From positions 261,121 through 325,120 of the forward strand of contig NZ_JAETWA010000042.1 of the NCBI RefSeq assembly GCF_016774335.1: a stretch of DNA of 64,000 nucleotides. The letters are read 5' to 3'. The notes beneath the pieces are model-generated. The model was given only the letters and a program-made list of their open reading frames with translations. It had not been told where the DNA came from and ran no database searches. The stretch comes from Luteimonas saliphila. Lineage in GTDB: Bacteria > Pseudomonadota > Gammaproteobacteria > Xanthomonadales > Xanthomonadaceae. The translations under genes were made by a program, and so were the position numbers. This document shows positions 7,444-15,423 of the stretch, in pieces. Within the stretch, counting starts at the first letter, position 1. The number at the start of each line of letters is the position of its first letter.

Positions 7444-9675
7444 ATGCGTCCCACCCTGCTTGCCGTCGCGCTGGTCGCGGCGTTTCCCCAGGCCGTCCTG
7501 GCCGAAACCGCCGGCGCCGCCGATCCGGCCGCCGATGTCGCCGACTTCGACCGCGTGGTGGTGACCGCCACCCGCACCGAACGCGAGATCGCCGACGTGC
7601 CGAACACGGTCGACGCGATCACCCGCGAGCGCATGGACGAGCTGCTGGTGCGCGACCTGCGCGACCTGTTCCGCTACGAACCCGGCATCACCGTCAGCGA
7701 GAGTTTCGGCCGCTTCGGCATCGGCGACATCCGCATCCGCGGCCTCGGCGGCAACCGCGTGCGCATCCAGACCGACGGCATCGTGGTGTCGGACGCGTTC
7801 TCGATCGGCAGCTTCTCCAACGCGAACCGCAACTTCGTCGACCTCGACACCCTCGAGCGCGTGGAAGTGGTGCGCGGCCCCACCAGCTCGCTCTACGGCT
7901 CCGACGCCCTGGGCGGCACCGTTTCGTTCATCACCAGGGACCCTTCGGATTATCTGGAGGCGGGCAGGGACGCCCATTTCGGTTTCAAGCTCGGCTTCGA
8001 GAGCGACTGGAGCGGCCTGTTCGGCGGCGCCACCGCGGCCTTCGGCGGCGAACGCTGGTCGGGCATGGTCGCGCTCGGCCACCGCCAGGGCCGCGAAACG
8101 GAAAACATGGGCGAAGCCGGCGGCACCGGTGCGACCCGCACCCTGCCCAATCCGCAGTCGCGCGACGGCCGCAGCCTGCTGGCCAAACTGGTCTACGCGC
8201 CATCGCAGCGCCATCGCCTGCGGCTGACGGTGGAAGGCAACGAGGATCTCGCCGACACCGACATGCTGACCGCGCAGGGGTTCCAGGCGCTGACCGGCGC
8301 CATCAATACCCGCGTCGCCGCGAAGGACAGGCAGACCCGCGCGCGGCTGTCGCTGGCGCACGAGATCGACGGCCTCGACGGCTTCGCCGACGCGATCGAC
8401 TGGCAGGTGTACCGCCAAGACAGCGAGACCACCCAGTACACCGTCGAGGAACGCACGCTGCCGGCACCGACCCTGCGCGATGTGCGCGAGCGCAGCTTCG
8501 ACTTCGACCAGCGCCTGCACGGCCTGCAGCTGAACTTCCGCAAGTCGCTGGGCGAGGGCGTGGTGCACGACCTCGCCTGGGGGCTGGACGTGTCGCGCAC
8601 CGACACCCGGCAGAAGCGCGACGGCCTGCGCAGCTTCCCGCTCACCGGCGTGCAGACGCCGGTGATGCTGCCGGACGTGTTCCCGGTACGCGATTTCCCC
8701 ATCAGCCGCACCACCAGCTCGGCGCTGTACCTGCAGGACGAGATCGGTTTCGCCGAAGGCCGTTTCCGCCTGGTGCCCGCGCTGCGCGTGGACCACTACG
8801 ACCTCGATCCGCGGATCGACGACATCTTCGCCGGGGACAATCCCGGTCTCGACGTGGTCGGCCTGACCGATACCAGCGTCTCGCCCAAGCTCGGCATGGT
8901 CTGGCATTTCAGCGGCGACTGGTCGCTGTTCGGCGGCTACGCGCGCGGTTTTCGCGCGCCGCCCTATGCCGACGTCAACATCGGCTTCACCAACGTGATG
9001 TTCGGCTACACCGCGATCGCCAATCCAGACCTGCAACCCGAAACCAGCGACGGCCTGGAGCTCGGCCTGCGCTACGCGGGCGATGCGGTGCATGCCAGCC
9101 TCGCCGGCTACCACAGCCGCTACGAGCACTTCATCGAGTCCTTCAGCTTCGTCGGCTTCAACGCCGAAGGGCTGATGGTGTACCAGTCGCGCAACGTGGC
9201 CGATGCCCGCATCCACGGCGCGGAGTTCAAAGGCGGCATCGAGCTCGGCGCGCTGTCCGCGGCGATGTCGGGCTGGTCGCTGCAGGCCGCGGCGGCGTGG
9301 TCGCGCGGCGAGGATCGCGACAGCGGCGAGGCGCTGGAATCGGTCGATCCGCTGACCGCGACCCTCGGCCTGGCCTATGGCGCGGAGCGTTGGGGCGTGG
9401 AACTGGCGGGGCGTTTCGTCGGCCGCCGCGACCGCCTGCCGACGCCGCCGGCGGGTACCACGTACTACGAGTCGCCGGGGCATGCGGTACTCGACCTTTA
9501 CGCGCACTGGCGCTTCGCGCCCGGCGCCCGCGTCGACATCGGCCTGTTCAACCTGGCCGAGCGGAGGTATTGGCCGTCCGGCAGCGTGCCCCTGGTGAGC
9601 GAAGCCAGTGCCACCGTGGATCGCTACACCGCGCCCGGGCGCAACCTCGCCGTCAGCCTCTCGATCGACTGGTGA
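7444..9675 (+). CDS. TonB-dependent heme/hemoglobin receptor
   Basis: A 743-aa outer-membrane receptor for heme or hemoproteins. A signal peptide (MRPTLLAVALVAAFPQAVLA, cut before ETAG) is followed by the TonB box/plug start DRVVVTATRTER, plug blocks IRGLGGNRVRIQTDG and VEVVRGPTSSLYGSDALGG, and the barrel. FRAPPYADV and NPDLQPETSDG (about residues 502-535) are the FRAP and NPDL boxes typical of heme receptors. It ends SLSIDW. I use the ATG at 7444, 38 codons inside the longest frame, because it starts the signal peptide. Fur control from the hemP promoter is likely. Which hemoprotein is used is not visible. Confidence 0.9.
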   Translation: MRPTLLAVALVAAFPQAVLAETAGAADPAADVADFDRVVVTATRTEREIADVPNTVDAITRERMDELLVRDLRDLFRYEPGITVSESFGRFGIGDIRIRGLGGNRVRIQTDGIVVSDAFSIGSFSNANRNFVDLDTLERVEVVRGPTSSLYGSDALGGTVSFITRDPSDYLEAGRDAHFGFKLGFESDWSGLFGGATAAFGGERWSGMVALGHRQGRETENMGEAGGTGATRTLPNPQSRDGRSLLAKLVYAPSQRHRLRLTVEGNEDLADTDMLTAQGFQALTGAINTRVAAKDRQTRARLSLAHEIDGLDGFADAIDWQVYRQDSETTQYTVEERTLPAPTLRDVRERSFDFDQRLHGLQLNFRKSLGEGVVHDLAWGLDVSRTDTRQKRDGLRSFPLTGVQTPVMLPDVFPVRDFPISRTTSSALYLQDEIGFAEGRFRLVPALRVDHYDLDPRIDDIFAGDNPGLDVVGLTDTSVSPKLGMVWHFSGDWSLFGGYARGFRAPPYADVNIGFTNVMFGYTAIANPDLQPETSDGLELGLRYAGDAVHASLAGYHSRYEHFIESFSFVGFNAEGLMVYQSRNVADARIHGAEFKGGIELGALSAAMSGWSLQAAAAWSRGEDRDSGEALESVDPLTATLGLAYGAERWGVELAGRFVGRRDRLPTPPAGTTYYESPGHAVLDLYAHWRFAPGARVDIGLFNLAERRYWPSGSVPLVSEASATVDRYTAPGRNLAVSLSIDW

Positions 9676-9686
9676 TCGGCGAACCG

Positions 9687-10343
9687 ATGACGCCAACCCC
9701 GGCCATCGCCGCGCCTGCGCCTTGCCCACAGCCCACCGCGCTGCCGACGCCGCACCAGCTGGCGCGGCTGGGCACCGTGCTGTGCCTGTACCGGCAGCAG
9801 CCGCGCGGCGAGCTGGCGGGCTGGTCGCAGGCGGTGCGCGTGGAAGCCGGAGTCGAGCTCGACAGCGACGGCGCCTGCGAACACCTGCTGTTCTACGACG
9901 CCGGCGATCGCTGCTGCTGGCGCCTGTACCTGTTGCCGGACAGCGATTTCCTGGCCTGGGAACGGCTCTCCGCGCGACTGCCGGCGCACGCGGCGCCGTC
10001 GACATCGAACGGCCTTGCCGAACGCCTGTTGCGGCGGCTGTCCGGCCCGCTCGGCGGGCGTTGGGCCGGGAGCGTGTTGCGGCTGCACGCGTTGCGCGGT
10101 GACGCGGGCGAGGTGCCCGCGCCGCACGCGGTCCTGGCCGCGAGCCTGGCGCCGGTCTCGCAGCTCGGGGCCGTGGTCGCGCATCGCATCGCGCAGCGAC
10201 AGGGCGCCGACGCGCGCGACCTGGCCGATGCCTGCTGTTGCGAACGTGCCGCACGCGCCGCCGCACGCGTTTCCGCCCACCGCGATGCCTACGCGCCCGT
10301 CCATCTCGATTCCCGTCCACACTCCACAGGAAAGCAAGCATGA
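9687..10343 (+). CDS. Heme-operon protein of unknown function
   Basis: A 218-aa soluble protein without signal peptide or membrane helix. Visible blocks are LARLGTVLCLYRQQPRGELAGW, here split by an arginine-rich turn, CEHLLFYDAGDRCCWRLYLL and PDSDFLAWERL. The C-terminal part is alanine/arginine-rich with ACCCERAARAAA. I do not recognise a domain with certainty. The position between the heme receptor (11 bp upstream) and the DUF6607-like gene (4-bp ATGA overlap downstream) points to a role in intracellular heme handling. A GTG at 9672 overlapping the receptor stop is an alternative start. Confidence 0.7.
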   Translation: MTPTPAIAAPAPCPQPTALPTPHQLARLGTVLCLYRQQPRGELAGWSQAVRVEAGVELDSDGACEHLLFYDAGDRCCWRLYLLPDSDFLAWERLSARLPAHAAPSTSNGLAERLLRRLSGPLGGRWAGSVLRLHALRGDAGEVPAPHAVLAASLAPVSQLGAVVAHRIAQRQGADARDLADACCCERAARAAARVSAHRDAYAPVHLDSRPHSTGKQA

Positions 10344-11305
10344 ACCCGCCCGCGACCTTCTTCTTCGCGCTGATCCTGGCCGCGCCAGGCGTTGCCCCTG
10401 CGCAGGAAGCTTCCACGACGCCCGATCCCGACAAGGACCGCCAGGCGATCCTGGCGATGCAGGGCGAGTACCTCGTGCGCTTCGCCTTCGACGAGACGGT
10501 GCTGCTGGCACCCGGTTACGAGCGTGCGCCGGCCCAGCGCAGCGGCGGCGACGAAACGGTCATCGTGGTCGAGGACAGCCCGACGAAGATCGTGCTGCAG
10601 CACATCCTGCTCGACGCGAAGAGCGGCCATGTCACCAAGCACTGGCGCCAGGACTGGATGTACGAGGCGCCGCAGCGCTGGGAGTTCGCCGCGGACCAGA
10701 CATGGCGCGTGCGCGAGATCCCCGCCGACAGGACCCGTGGTGCGTGGACCCAGTGCGTGTACGAAGTCAGCGATGCGCCGCGCTATTGCGGCACCGGGCG
10801 CTGGAACCACCGCTACGGGGTCGCGACGTGGACCTCCGACCGCACCTGGCGACCGCTGCCGCGACGCGAGTACACCAGACGCAGCGACTACAACGCGCTG
10901 AACGTGGAGAACCGGCACACCATCGTGCCCGGCGGCTGGACCCACGAACAGGACAACACCAAGGTCGTGCGTCGCGCCGACGGCAGCACCGAACGCACCA
11001 TCGCCCGCGAGTCCGGTTTCAACGACTACCGCAAGGACACCGACGTCGACTTCCGGCCGGCCTACGACTACTGGAACGCGACCCGGGATTACTGGGCGAA
11101 GGTGCGTGCGCGCTGGGATGCCGCGCTCGCCCACCCCGAGGGCCTGCGCCTGGAGACGAAGGTCGACGGGATGGCGATGATCGTCCCGCTGTTCACCCAG
11201 GCCGGCGAGGTGCAGGAAGGCAAGGTCGTGGGCGACGCCGACATCGATGCGGTGTTCGCCGAGTGGGTGGCGCCCGCCGGCCCTGAACCGTCGCTGGCGG
11301 AATAG
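10340..11305 (+). CDS. Secreted DUF6607-like protein of the heme operon
   Basis: A 321-aa protein with an N-terminal signal peptide (NPPATFFFALILAAPGVAPAQ). It is rich in Trp and Tyr, with blocks IVLQHILLD, VTKHWRQDW, WTQCVYEVSDAPRYCGTGRW, LPRREYTRRSDYNAL and DVDFRPAYDYW. This pattern fits the uncharacterised DUF6607 family, which I recall from heme-uptake neighbourhoods. The ATG overlaps the stop of the preceding gene (ATGA at 10340-10343), so the unit hemP-receptor-orf-this gene looks like one operon. A periplasmic place is inferred from the signal peptide; the biochemical role is unknown. Confidence 0.75.
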   Translation: MNPPATFFFALILAAPGVAPAQEASTTPDPDKDRQAILAMQGEYLVRFAFDETVLLAPGYERAPAQRSGGDETVIVVEDSPTKIVLQHILLDAKSGHVTKHWRQDWMYEAPQRWEFAADQTWRVREIPADRTRGAWTQCVYEVSDAPRYCGTGRWNHRYGVATWTSDRTWRPLPRREYTRRSDYNALNVENRHTIVPGGWTHEQDNTKVVRRADGSTERTIARESGFNDYRKDTDVDFRPAYDYWNATRDYWAKVRARWDAALAHPEGLRLETKVDGMAMIVPLFTQAGEVQEGKVVGDADIDAVFAEWVAPAGPEPSLAE

Positions 11306-11342
11306 ACACCCCGCGAGTCGCGCGGCACGCCGCTGCCGCGCA

Positions 11343-12557
11343 TCACGATGCGGCGTCGATCCCGCGGCGTGCACCGGCGATCAGCACCAGGTCGGCGACG
11401 ATGAATCCGGAGCGCGAGGCCTTGTCGGCGAACGCCACCGCCGGTGGCGCCGGCGGGGCGGGCGGCGCCGGCGGGGTCGAGACGGCCGGTGGTGCGGGAG
11501 GCTTCGGCGTGGCGGACGGCGACGGTGGCGCCGGCGGCGCGGGCGGTGCAGGTGGCGCCGGCCATGCCAGCTTCGGCACGGCGATGCGTGCCTGGCCGGG
11601 TTTGCGGTCGCGCAGGTAGTCGATCGCCACCCGGTCGCCGTCGTCCTTGCCGCGCAGCTGCGCCATCACCTCGCGCGGCGTCGTCACCGTCTTGCCATCG
11701 ACACGGCGGATCACGTCGCCAGCCTGCAGCCCTTCGAGTTCGCCGGTCGACAGCACCAGCACGCCGCTGTCGGTGCCGAAGTAGCGCCCCAGCGCCGGGT
11801 CGACCGCAGCCAGGTTCAGTCCGTTCCAGCGGAATGCGGACAGCAGTCGTGGCGTCGGGCAATCCTTGCCCTTGCAGGCGCTGCCGTCGCGGCCGATGCG
11901 GATGATCTCCCGGCGCACGTCGGGCGCGATCCCGGGCACCGACTCCAGCGCCAGCAGCCCTGCGTCGAGTCCCTCCATTGCCGACGAGAGCGTGCGCTCG
12001 AACTGCGCCTCGTCGATCCATTCGAAGCGTCCGCCGTCGCCGGTGCTGAAGGCGAAGGCGCGTGCGCTGGGCTTCGGCGTCACGGTCGCGCTCGCCTTGC
12101 GGCCGCCGCGCTGGTAGCCCAGCGTCGCCGGCCGATCCGCCGGCAGCGCTGCGAGCAGCTTGCGCGCATTGGCCAGCCGCAGCTCCCCGGTGCTGCCCAG
12201 GATCTCCACGCCGTCCACCGACAGCAGCCGGTCCCCGCTGCGCAGGCCGGCCGTGGCCGCGGCGCCGTCCGGCGTGACCCCGGTGATGCGCACACCCGGC
12301 TGGTCGTCCGGGCTGAGCAGCACGCCGATCATCGGCCGCGTGCGCGCGTGTTCGACCCGGCTGCGCACGACGCTCGCGATCTCGCCCTGTTCGCGCGCGA
12401 GTTCGGCGACGCGGCTGGCGGCGCGGCGCAGCTCCTCGCGCGCGAGCGCGAGTTCCTTCGCGGCGTCGTCGTCGCGTGCCGGGTCGGACGCCGATGCGTT
12501 GCCTGCGAGCAGCGCGGCCAGGGCGAGGGCCAGCAGGGACAGGGGCGCGGTTTTCAT
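11343..12557 (-). CDS. Secreted protein with two PDZ-like domains and proline-rich tail
   Basis: A 404-aa protein: signal peptide (KTAPLSLLALALAALLAGNASA), a helical segment rich in Glu/Arg/Ala (about 30-70), a PDZ domain (about 74-160, GVRITGVTPDGAAATAGLRSGD), a linker with two cysteines (CKGKDC, about 235), a second PDZ-like region (about 255-330, LEGLQAGDVIRRVDGK) and a tail built of PPAPP and PAPPAPP repeats. No protease triad is visible, so it is probably a periplasmic binding or sensing protein. It lies 30 bp downstream of the regulatory membrane protein of an ECF sigma pair, so it may feed a periplasmic signal to that pair. Confidence 0.8.
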   Translation of the reverse strand: MKTAPLSLLALALAALLAGNASASDPARDDDAAKELALAREELRRAASRVAELAREQGEIASVVRSRVEHARTRPMIGVLLSPDDQPGVRITGVTPDGAAATAGLRSGDRLLSVDGVEILGSTGELRLANARKLLAALPADRPATLGYQRGGRKASATVTPKPSARAFAFSTGDGGRFEWIDEAQFERTLSSAMEGLDAGLLALESVPGIAPDVRREIIRIGRDGSACKGKDCPTPRLLSAFRWNGLNLAAVDPALGRYFGTDSGVLVLSTGELEGLQAGDVIRRVDGKTVTTPREVMAQLRGKDDGDRVAIDYLRDRKPGQARIAVPKLAWPAPPAPPAPPAPPSPSATPKPPAPPAVSTPPAPPAPPAPPAVAFADKASRSGFIVADLVLIAGARRGIDAAS

Positions 12558-12587
12558 GGCGGAACCTCGAATCGGGAACGGATGGGA

Positions 12588-13142
12588 TCAGTCGACCGCG
12601 ACCAGCGCCGCGTCGTAGCGGGTGCCATGCGCGGCGAGCCAGCGGCGGTTGCTTTCGAAGCCGGTGAGATCGCGCAGGCTTTCGACGCGCCGCTGCCAGA
12701 GCGCCAGCTGCGCCTCGCGCGACAGGCCGGGCTGCATCAGCGCCGCGTCGATCGCGGCCAGCTGGTCCTCGAACCGGTCGGCAAGCAGGGCCGCGGTCGC
12801 GCTGGACACGCGCTCGTCGCGGGCGACGGCGAGCAGCGACTCGAGCTGCGCGGATTCGGCGTACAGCTGTTCCAGCGGATCGGCGGCGGCGGGCGCGGCA
12901 GTGGTCGCCGGCGCCGGTGCGTCGACGCCCGGTCCTGGCCCCTGCAGCCGCCAGGGCACGGCGACGGCCAACGCCAGCACCGCGGCGCTCGCCATCCACA
13001 GCGGCCACCGCGCGCGGCGGGGGGCGTCGAGCTTCACGGCCAGCGCCTGCCAGCCGCCGGCAGGCGGCGATTCCGGCGGCAACGCGGCGAAGGCCTGTTG
13101 CCAGTCGCGGGGTGGAACGGAGTGTCGGGACGGGTCAGGCAT
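12588..13142 (-). CDS. Putative anti-sigma factor-like single-pass membrane protein
   Basis: A 184-aa protein with about 45 N-terminal cytoplasmic residues, one membrane helix (WPLWMASAAVLALAVAVPW, about 46-64) and a helical C-terminal part. The topology and the position next to the ECF sigma gene (8-bp overlap) fit an anti-sigma factor that holds the sigma factor at the membrane. No HxxxCxxC zinc motif is present, so it is not a ZAS-type anti-sigma factor. The role rests on context and topology rather than on sequence motifs. Confidence 0.65.
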   Translation of the reverse strand: MPDPSRHSVPPRDWQQAFAALPPESPPAGGWQALAVKLDAPRRARWPLWMASAAVLALAVAVPWRLQGPGPGVDAPAPATTAAPAAADPLEQLYAESAQLESLLAVARDERVSSATAALLADRFEDQLAAIDAALMQPGLSREAQLALWQRRVESLRDLTGFESNRRWLAAHGTRYDAALVAVD

Positions 13143-13728
13143 GGGCCGACTCCTGGATCGATCTGGGGTCCGGTTCGAGCAGCGCGCGCAGGCGGCGCGT
13201 GCCGCGTGCCAGCTGCGATTTGGAGAAGCTCGCGGTGCGCTCCATCAGCGTCGCGATCTCTTCGTGGGTGTAGCCCTCTGCGTGGTACAGCCAGAGCACG
13301 CTGCGGGTGGTGGCCGGCAGCGCCGCCAGCGCCCGCCGCAGGGCGGCGGCATCGGCGGCGGCCGGCGGTGGCGGGGCGTGGTCGTCCGCTGGTTCGTGGA
13401 CGTCCAGGTCGAGTCCGTCGGGCTGCTGCTTCGAGCGCCGCAGCCGCATCAGCGCCTCGTTGATCGCGATCTGCCGCAGCCAGCCCCAGAACGGGCTGTC
13501 GCCGCGGAAATCGCGGATCCGGTCGATCACCCTGAGCATCGTGTCCTGCAGCACTTCGGACGCCTCCTCGCGGTCGCCGCAGATGCGCAGCGCCAGCGTG
13601 AACACGGGTCGCTCGAACCAGCGGTAGACCTGCTCGAACGCCGCACGTTCGCCGGCCCGCGCGCGGGCGATCAGCGCGCTGGGCACTTCGATCGCGAAGC
13701 TCGACGGTGGCCGGGGGTCGGGCGGCAT
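13135..13728 (-). CDS. ECF-type RNA polymerase sigma factor
   Basis: A 197-aa sigma-70 family member with region 2 (ERAAFEQVYRWFERPVFTLAL, interrupted here, then EASEVLQDTMLRVIDRIRDF and FWGWLRQIAINEALMRLRR) and region 4 (LPATTRSVLWLYHAEGYTHE and EIATLMERTASFSKSQLARG). It would direct RNA polymerase to a small regulon, probably including its own operon with the overlapping membrane regulator and the PDZ protein. The ATG at 13726-13728 is preferred; one 16 codons upstream would approach the divergent promoter. Confidence 0.88.
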   Translation of the reverse strand: MPPDPRPPSSFAIEVPSALIARARAGERAAFEQVYRWFERPVFTLALRICGDREEASEVLQDTMLRVIDRIRDFRGDSPFWGWLRQIAINEALMRLRRSKQQPDGLDLDVHEPADDHAPPPPAAADAAALRRALAALPATTRSVLWLYHAEGYTHEEIATLMERTASFSKSQLARGTRRLRALLEPDPRSIQESAHA

Positions 13729-13804
13729 TCCCCATTGTGGATGCGGCGGCGGGGCAAACCGTCGCAGCCCGGTCACATCCGGCCTCGGGCGGTCGTCCCG
13801 GTCC

Positions 13805-13832
13805 TATACTCGACGCCACTGAAGAAAGGAGG
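13805..13832 (+). promoter_or_regulatory. qmcA/nfeD promoter -10 and ribosome site
   Basis: TATACT at 13805-13810 is a good -10 hexamer, and AAAGGAGG at 13825-13832 lies 8 bp before the ATG at 13841. No clear -35 is seen; the sequence between this and the divergent ECF gene is GC-rich. Confidence 0.55.
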
Positions 13833-13840
13833 GGAATCCC

Positions 13841-14818
13841 ATGGGCGGAGGCATGTTTCTCACGGCGGTGCTGCTGGTCGCCGGCGTCATCATCCTGTTC
13901 AAGACCGTGCGCATGGTGCCGCAGGGCTACGAATGGACGGTGGAGCGCTTCGGCAAGTACACCCATACCATGGGCCCCGGCCTGCATTTCCTGATCCCGG
14001 TGGTCTACGGGGTAGGGCGCAAGGTCAACATGATGGAACAGGTGCTGGACGTGCCCAGCCAGGAAGTCATCACCAAGGACAACGCGGTGGTGAAAGTCGA
14101 CGGCGTGGTGTTCTTCCAGGTGCTGGATGCGGCCAAGGCGGCCTACGAGGTGTCCAACCTCGAGGTGGCGTCGATCGCGCTGGTGCAGACCAACATCCGC
14201 ACCGTGATCGGTTCGATGGACCTGGACGAGTCGCTCAGCAACCGCGAGACGATCAACGCGCAGTTGCTCAACGTCGTCGACCTGGCCACCAATCCCTGGG
14301 GCATCAAGGTCACCCGGATCGAGATCCGCGACATCCAGCCGCCGCGCGACCTGGTCGATTCGATGGCGCGGCAGATGAAGGCCGAGCGCGAGCGGCGCGC
14401 GGTGATCCTCGAGGCCGAGGGCCATCGCCAGTCGGCGATCCTGCGCGCGGAGGGCGAGAAGCAGGCCGCGATCCTCGAGGCAGAGGGCGAGAAGGAAGCC
14501 GCGTTCCGCGAGGCGGAGGCGCGCGAGCGGCTGGCCGAGGCGGAAGCCAGGGCGACGCAGATGGTGTCCGACGCGATCGCCCAGGGCGACGTGCAGGCGA
14601 TCAACTATTTCGTCGCGCAGAAGTACGTGCAGGCCTTCGAGAAGCTGGCCACGGCCCCCAACCAGAAGTTCGTGCTGATGCCGATGGAGGCCAGCGGCAT
14701 CATCGGCTCGATCGCCGGCGTCGCCGAGCTGGCGAAGGAGGCGCTCGGCAAGCAGCAGTCGGCCACGCGCGGCAATCCGCCGCCGCCGCCGCGTACGTCC
14801 TTCCCGACCGGAGACTGA
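13841..14818 (+). CDS. qmcA: SPFH/Band 7 stomatin-like membrane protein
   Basis: A 325-aa stomatin/prohibitin-family protein: an N-terminal membrane anchor (about 6-20), the SPFH domain (about 22-200, with VPQGYEWTVERFGKY, GPGLHFLIP and IQPPRDLVDSMARQMKAERE), a long coiled coil with EAEGEKQAAILEAEGEKEA repeats (about 190-240) and a proline-rich tail. These proteins form large membrane rings and organise membrane microdomains. It is followed after 3 bp by an NfeD-type gene, the standard QmcA/YbbK-YbbJ pairing. A strong AAAGGAGG site supports the start. Confidence 0.92.
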   Translation: MGGGMFLTAVLLVAGVIILFKTVRMVPQGYEWTVERFGKYTHTMGPGLHFLIPVVYGVGRKVNMMEQVLDVPSQEVITKDNAVVKVDGVVFFQVLDAAKAAYEVSNLEVASIALVQTNIRTVIGSMDLDESLSNRETINAQLLNVVDLATNPWGIKVTRIEIRDIQPPRDLVDSMARQMKAERERRAVILEAEGHRQSAILRAEGEKQAAILEAEGEKEAAFREAEARERLAEAEARATQMVSDAIAQGDVQAINYFVAQKYVQAFEKLATAPNQKFVLMPMEASGIIGSIAGVAELAKEALGKQQSATRGNPPPPPRTSFPTGD

Positions 14819-14821
14819 GCC

Positions 14822-15268
14822 ATGGAACTGCGCTGGGACGTGGTGGCCTGGGGGGCGATCGCGCTGCTGCTGTTCGCGGCCGAAGCGCTGGCGCCCGGGG
14901 CGTTCATGCTGTGGATGGGCTTCGCCGCGGTCGCGGTGTTTTTGGGCGTGCTGCTGGTGCCGGGGATTCCGATGCTGGCGCAGGTCGCGGCGTTCGTGGT
15001 GCTGAGCTTCGTCTCGATCCAGGTCTATCGCAAGTTCGTCCGCGGCCGCGGCCACGAGCGCGAAAGCGACCATCCCAACCTCAACCGGCGCGCGTTCCAG
15101 CACATCGACCGGGTTGTGCCGCTCGACCAGGCGATCGTCGCCGGCCGCGGGCGGGTCAAGATCGGCGACGCGTTCTGGGTGGTACAGGGCCCGGACCTGG
15201 AAGCGGGCACGCCGGTGCGCATCGTCGGCACCGATGGCGTGACCCTCCGGGTCGAACCCGCCGCCTGA
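14822..15268 (+). CDS. NfeD-like membrane protein
   Basis: A 148-aa protein with three membrane segments (about 8-25, 28-46, 50-68) and a C-terminal OB-fold domain (about 95-145, DQAIVAGRGRVKIGDAFW, then GTPVRIVGTDGVTLRVE). This is the short NfeD1b form (YbbJ/YuaF type) without a protease domain. It starts 3 bp after the stomatin gene and is expected to form a membrane complex with it. Confidence 0.9.
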   Translation: MELRWDVVAWGAIALLLFAAEALAPGAFMLWMGFAAVAVFLGVLLVPGIPMLAQVAAFVVLSFVSIQVYRKFVRGRGHERESDHPNLNRRAFQHIDRVVPLDQAIVAGRGRVKIGDAFWVVQGPDLEAGTPVRIVGTDGVTLRVEPAA

Positions 15269-15286
15269 AGCTCGCCTCCGCCCGCG

Positions 15287-15367
15287 GTAGGAGCGCCTTC
15301 AGGCGCGATGCTCTTCACGGGATGGCTGGTATGAGACGAAAAGCATCGCGCCTGAAGGCGCTCCTAC
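15287..15367. repeat. REP-like inverted repeat, 26-bp perfect arms (GTAGGAGCGCCTTC type)
   Basis: 15287-15312 is the exact reverse complement of 15342-15367, separated by 29 bp. Each arm reads GTAGGAGCGCCTTCAGGCGC and onward; within an arm GCGCCTtcAGGCGC is itself palindromic. It lies between the nfeD stop and the CDF gene. GTAGGAGCG-type elements are widespread intergenic repeats in Xanthomonadaceae (from knowledge). It is a second repeat family, distinct from that at 2239 and 40603. Confidence 0.85.
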
Positions 15368-15423
15368 AGGTGCCTGCGCGCCCGCGATTGTGTAACAGCG
15401 TGCACCGCCGATAGCGTGCCGAC

